From assembly GCF_018449515.1 (NCBI RefSeq), contig NZ_JAAVUQ010000015.1, positions 62,001 through 126,000 of the forward strand: 64,000 nt of DNA, read 5' to 3'. Positions 62,384-64,000 of this stretch are shown in pieces; the stretch's first letter is position 1; each line of letters begins with the position of its first letter. The notes beneath the pieces are model-generated. The model saw nothing but the letters and a program-made list of their open reading frames with translations, made no database searches and was not told the DNA's origin. This DNA is from Caballeronia sp. dw_19 (lineage in GTDB: Bacteria; Pseudomonadota; Gammaproteobacteria; Burkholderiales; Burkholderiaceae). The position numbers and the translations under genes are program-made.

Positions 62384-63810
62384 TACATGAACGCCCCCCT
62401 TTGCGCCAGGTTTTCGTGTGCTTTGATTAACAGGATGGGTTTCAGCTCTACATTCGGCCTTTTTGCAGTCTGCTTCGCTGCAGGCCCCTATGAAATCCGC
62501 TGACTCACGCCTCATTCGCACCACGAGATCATTAGTCTCTGACAAGTTCTCAGGTTTGGTGAGTCCCGGTCCGACCTGTATCGTCATCACACTCGAATGC
62601 CAACGCAACCTTGACGTTCCATTGCATACAACGAAGCTGCTGACACTGAACACTGACTGCTTACACCGGCCTCACACTCCGGTAACCCTTCTCATACGGC
62701 CTTTGATGTGCCAGTAGTGCCCAGATTGTTCGGGCTATCTTGTTGGTCAGCGCTACGACAACCACGTTCAGCGGTCGACGCTTTTTCATCTGCTCGACCC
62801 ATTCGCCGGGGTCTTTCGCATGAGTCAAAACGCTACGCGCACCATGAATCAGCAGTGTTCTCAATAGGTATCGCCGCGCTTGCTAATTCCCAATAGCTCG
62901 ACCTTGCCCCCGGAACGGGTCGGCCCAGGCACAAGACCGAGCCACGCCGCGAACTCGCGACCAGACCTGAACGACTTCGCATGCCCCATCGTCGCTACCG
63001 CCGCTGTTGCAGTCAGAAGACCCGCACCGGGTATCGCTGCGATCGCCCTGGCTGCATCATCCTGTTTCATCCACGCCTGCAAACGGCGCTCGATCTGGAC
63101 AATCTGCTGGTCCAGCGCATCCAGCCCATTCCACTGTTCGCGAAGCGTATCAATGAATATCACCGGCAGACGCTCCGACAGCTTCTCCAGTACGCCGGCG
63201 ATGGTCCTGTCGAGTGCGGCACGACCGGCTCCCATTACCTCTCCATATTCGGTCAGCAGACCCCGCAGGCTGTTGATTTGCATCGTGCGAAACTTCATCA
63301 GTTGTTGCCGCATCCGGTGTAGCGCCAGGACGGCCTGTTGCGCTTCGGTCTTCACGGCGACTTCCTTGTTGGGCACCTGCGTGGCCATCCAGATCGCCCG
63401 GGCGTCCGCCACATCGTTCTTGTTTCCGGTAACGAACGCCTTGACGAACTTCGCGGGCATCAGCTTCACACGATGGCCCATTTCGATCAACCGCCGGGCC
63501 CAATGCTGGGAGCCACCACAGGACTCCATGCCGATCAGACAAGGAGAGCGATTGGCAAAGTATTCAAGAAATACTGCTCTTTTGATGGGTTTGTTCACGA
63601 TCTCGCCGCTGTCCGGGTCGACCCAATGAACTTGCATCACGTTCTTCGCGATATCCACACCCACTATCGTATGCGTCATGATCGCTACTCCGGTTTGCCT
63701 GGGAAGATCTTTATGATCCGCCAGCTTTGGCACTTCGATTCCGTCCCCCTGTGGGTAAGGGCAACACTCTGCATATCTCCATCGGTTGGCGGGGGCCTTT
63801 CATTCCATTC
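62384..63810 (-). mobile_element. IS110-family insertion sequence nested in IS6
   Basis: 1427 bases between the exact IS6 join points. It contains an IS110/IS116/IS902-type transposase on the minus strand, with about 130 bases of leader at the right and about 280 bases non-coding at the left, as usual for this family, which lacks clear inverted repeats and duplications. Confidence 0.78.
62661..63679 (-). pseudogene. IS110-family transposase with frameshift
   Basis: Starts at 63679 (MTHTIVGVDIAKNVMQVHWV). The DEDD nuclease residues are seen in VGVDIAKN, GMESCGGSQHW and NDVADARAIW; the C-terminal Tnp20-like domain has AIPGAGLLTATAAVATMG and FRSGREFAAWLGLVPG. At GDTY (about 62861) the frame stops with TGA. 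One added T would give GDTYLRTLLIHGARSVLTHA and lead into the normal C terminus ending at 62661. So one base is missing and the last about 65 residues, including the expected catalytic serine region, are out of frame. Confidence 0.8.
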
Positions 63811-64000
63811 GCACCAGCATCGGATCGTCTCGTACGTCACGATCACGCCCCGCTCGAACAGCAACTCTTCAATGTCGCGCAAGCTTAACTGGAAGCGGAA
63901 ATACCAGCGAACTGCGCAACTGATGACGCCAGCTGGGAACCGGTGACCGTGATAAAGCGATTTTTATTTCTTCATCTCGTCATCTTACGTGACTGGTTCA

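Larger units (their letters stand above)
61760..63975 (-). mobile_element. IS6-family element interrupted by an IS110-family element
   Basis: Both halves of an IS6 transposase flank a 1.43-kb insert. The left end begins at about 61758 with GGGGCTTTGTCCACTTG directly after the porin stop. The right terminal repeat was not found before base 64000. Without the insert the element would be about 0.8 kb, the usual IS6 size. Confidence 0.78.
61814..63975 (-). pseudogene. IS6-family transposase, split and with a nonsense codon
   Basis: The N-terminal part runs from an ATG at 63975 to 63811: it reads MKK, then a TAA at codon 4, then KSLYHGHRFPAGVISCAV and LSLRDIEELLFERGVIVTYE to CWC. The C-terminal part resumes in frame at 62383 (DKFGKGFAHRVK) and has TWHLDEMFVTLRGEPYLLWR, VTDQLRSYPVAK and LNNRAENSHQ, the IS6 DDE catalytic set, to a stop at 61814. 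Joined, they give about 244 codons. It is inactive because of the nonsense codon and the insertion. Confidence 0.82.

Noticed and set aside
1-64000. CRISPR array, tRNA, rRNA, riboswitch or origin
   Set aside because: Scanned by eye for regular repeats, tRNA-like consensus boxes and origin iterons; none found. A dedicated search could still find a weak one.

Overview
The window looks like a high-GC accessory region of a Burkholderiaceae genome (Paraburkholderia/Caballeronia/Burkholderia type). The evidence is two trimeric Burkholderia-style porins, EmrAB-outer-membrane-factor efflux, MipA next to two-component genes, several TauD/TfdA dioxygenases, many ABC importers, and IS110, IS6 and IS1182 debris. 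No rRNA, tRNA, CRISPR array or replication gene was seen, so a second chromosome or megaplasmid is plausible but not shown.

Layout: 0-1.5 kb holds a two-component pair whose kinase is cut by the window edge. 1.7-4.0 kb is a graveyard of an M24 peptidase, a flavin/ferredoxin reductase and a YghU-type glutathione transferase. 4.1-9.7 kb has an amidohydrolase, a NitT/TauT-type binding protein, an SMP-30 lactonase, a porin and a class II aldolase. 9.7-21.2 kb is one tightly overlapping minus-strand operon: two TauD/TfdA dioxygenases around an acyl-CoA-dehydrogenase-like flavoprotein, a FAD monooxygenase-like protein, a four-domain rhodanese and a five-gene peptide-type ABC importer. 21.4-25.1 kb has an FMN 2-hydroxyacid dehydrogenase, a D-2-hydroxyacid dehydrogenase and a MocR regulator whose PLP lysine is replaced. 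25.5-30.1 kb is a plus-strand operon with a SsuC/TauC-like permease, its ATPase, a close paralogue of the 5-kb binding protein and an M28 peptidase. Together, 4-30 kb looks like a scavenging island; organosulfur use is an inference.

30.1-33 kb is nearly empty, with two small phage-like genes and a panD remnant. 32.9-37.9 kb is a TetR-controlled EmrA-EmrB-OMF efflux operon with a perfect 27-bp palindrome between regulator and pump. 38.4-40.7 kb is a PAS-PAS hybrid histidine kinase with two receivers. 40.9-43.1 kb is a mosaic of gene and IS fragments. 43.1-46.7 kb has one kinase, two response regulators (one without phosphoacceptor Asp) and MipA. 46.9-49.2 kb has a 5'-truncated poxB and a peroxiredoxin.

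51-61.8 kb is the most interesting block. It contains a creatininase-family amidohydrolase, a GntR regulator, an MFS importer, then nitrilase, TauD-like oxygenase, CMD-like protein, LigA-like and LigB-like subunits and a cysteine hydrolase, followed by a DHA2 exporter and a porin. Three promoters in it carry the same TAATTTCCA...TGGAAATTA element over a -35-like TTGAC, so they appear to form one regulon, probably of the local GntR protein. The gene content suggests extradiol cleavage of a nitrogen-containing ring followed by C-N bond hydrolysis; the substrate is not known. The right end is an IS6 element with a nonsense codon, interrupted by an IS110 element that is itself frameshifted.
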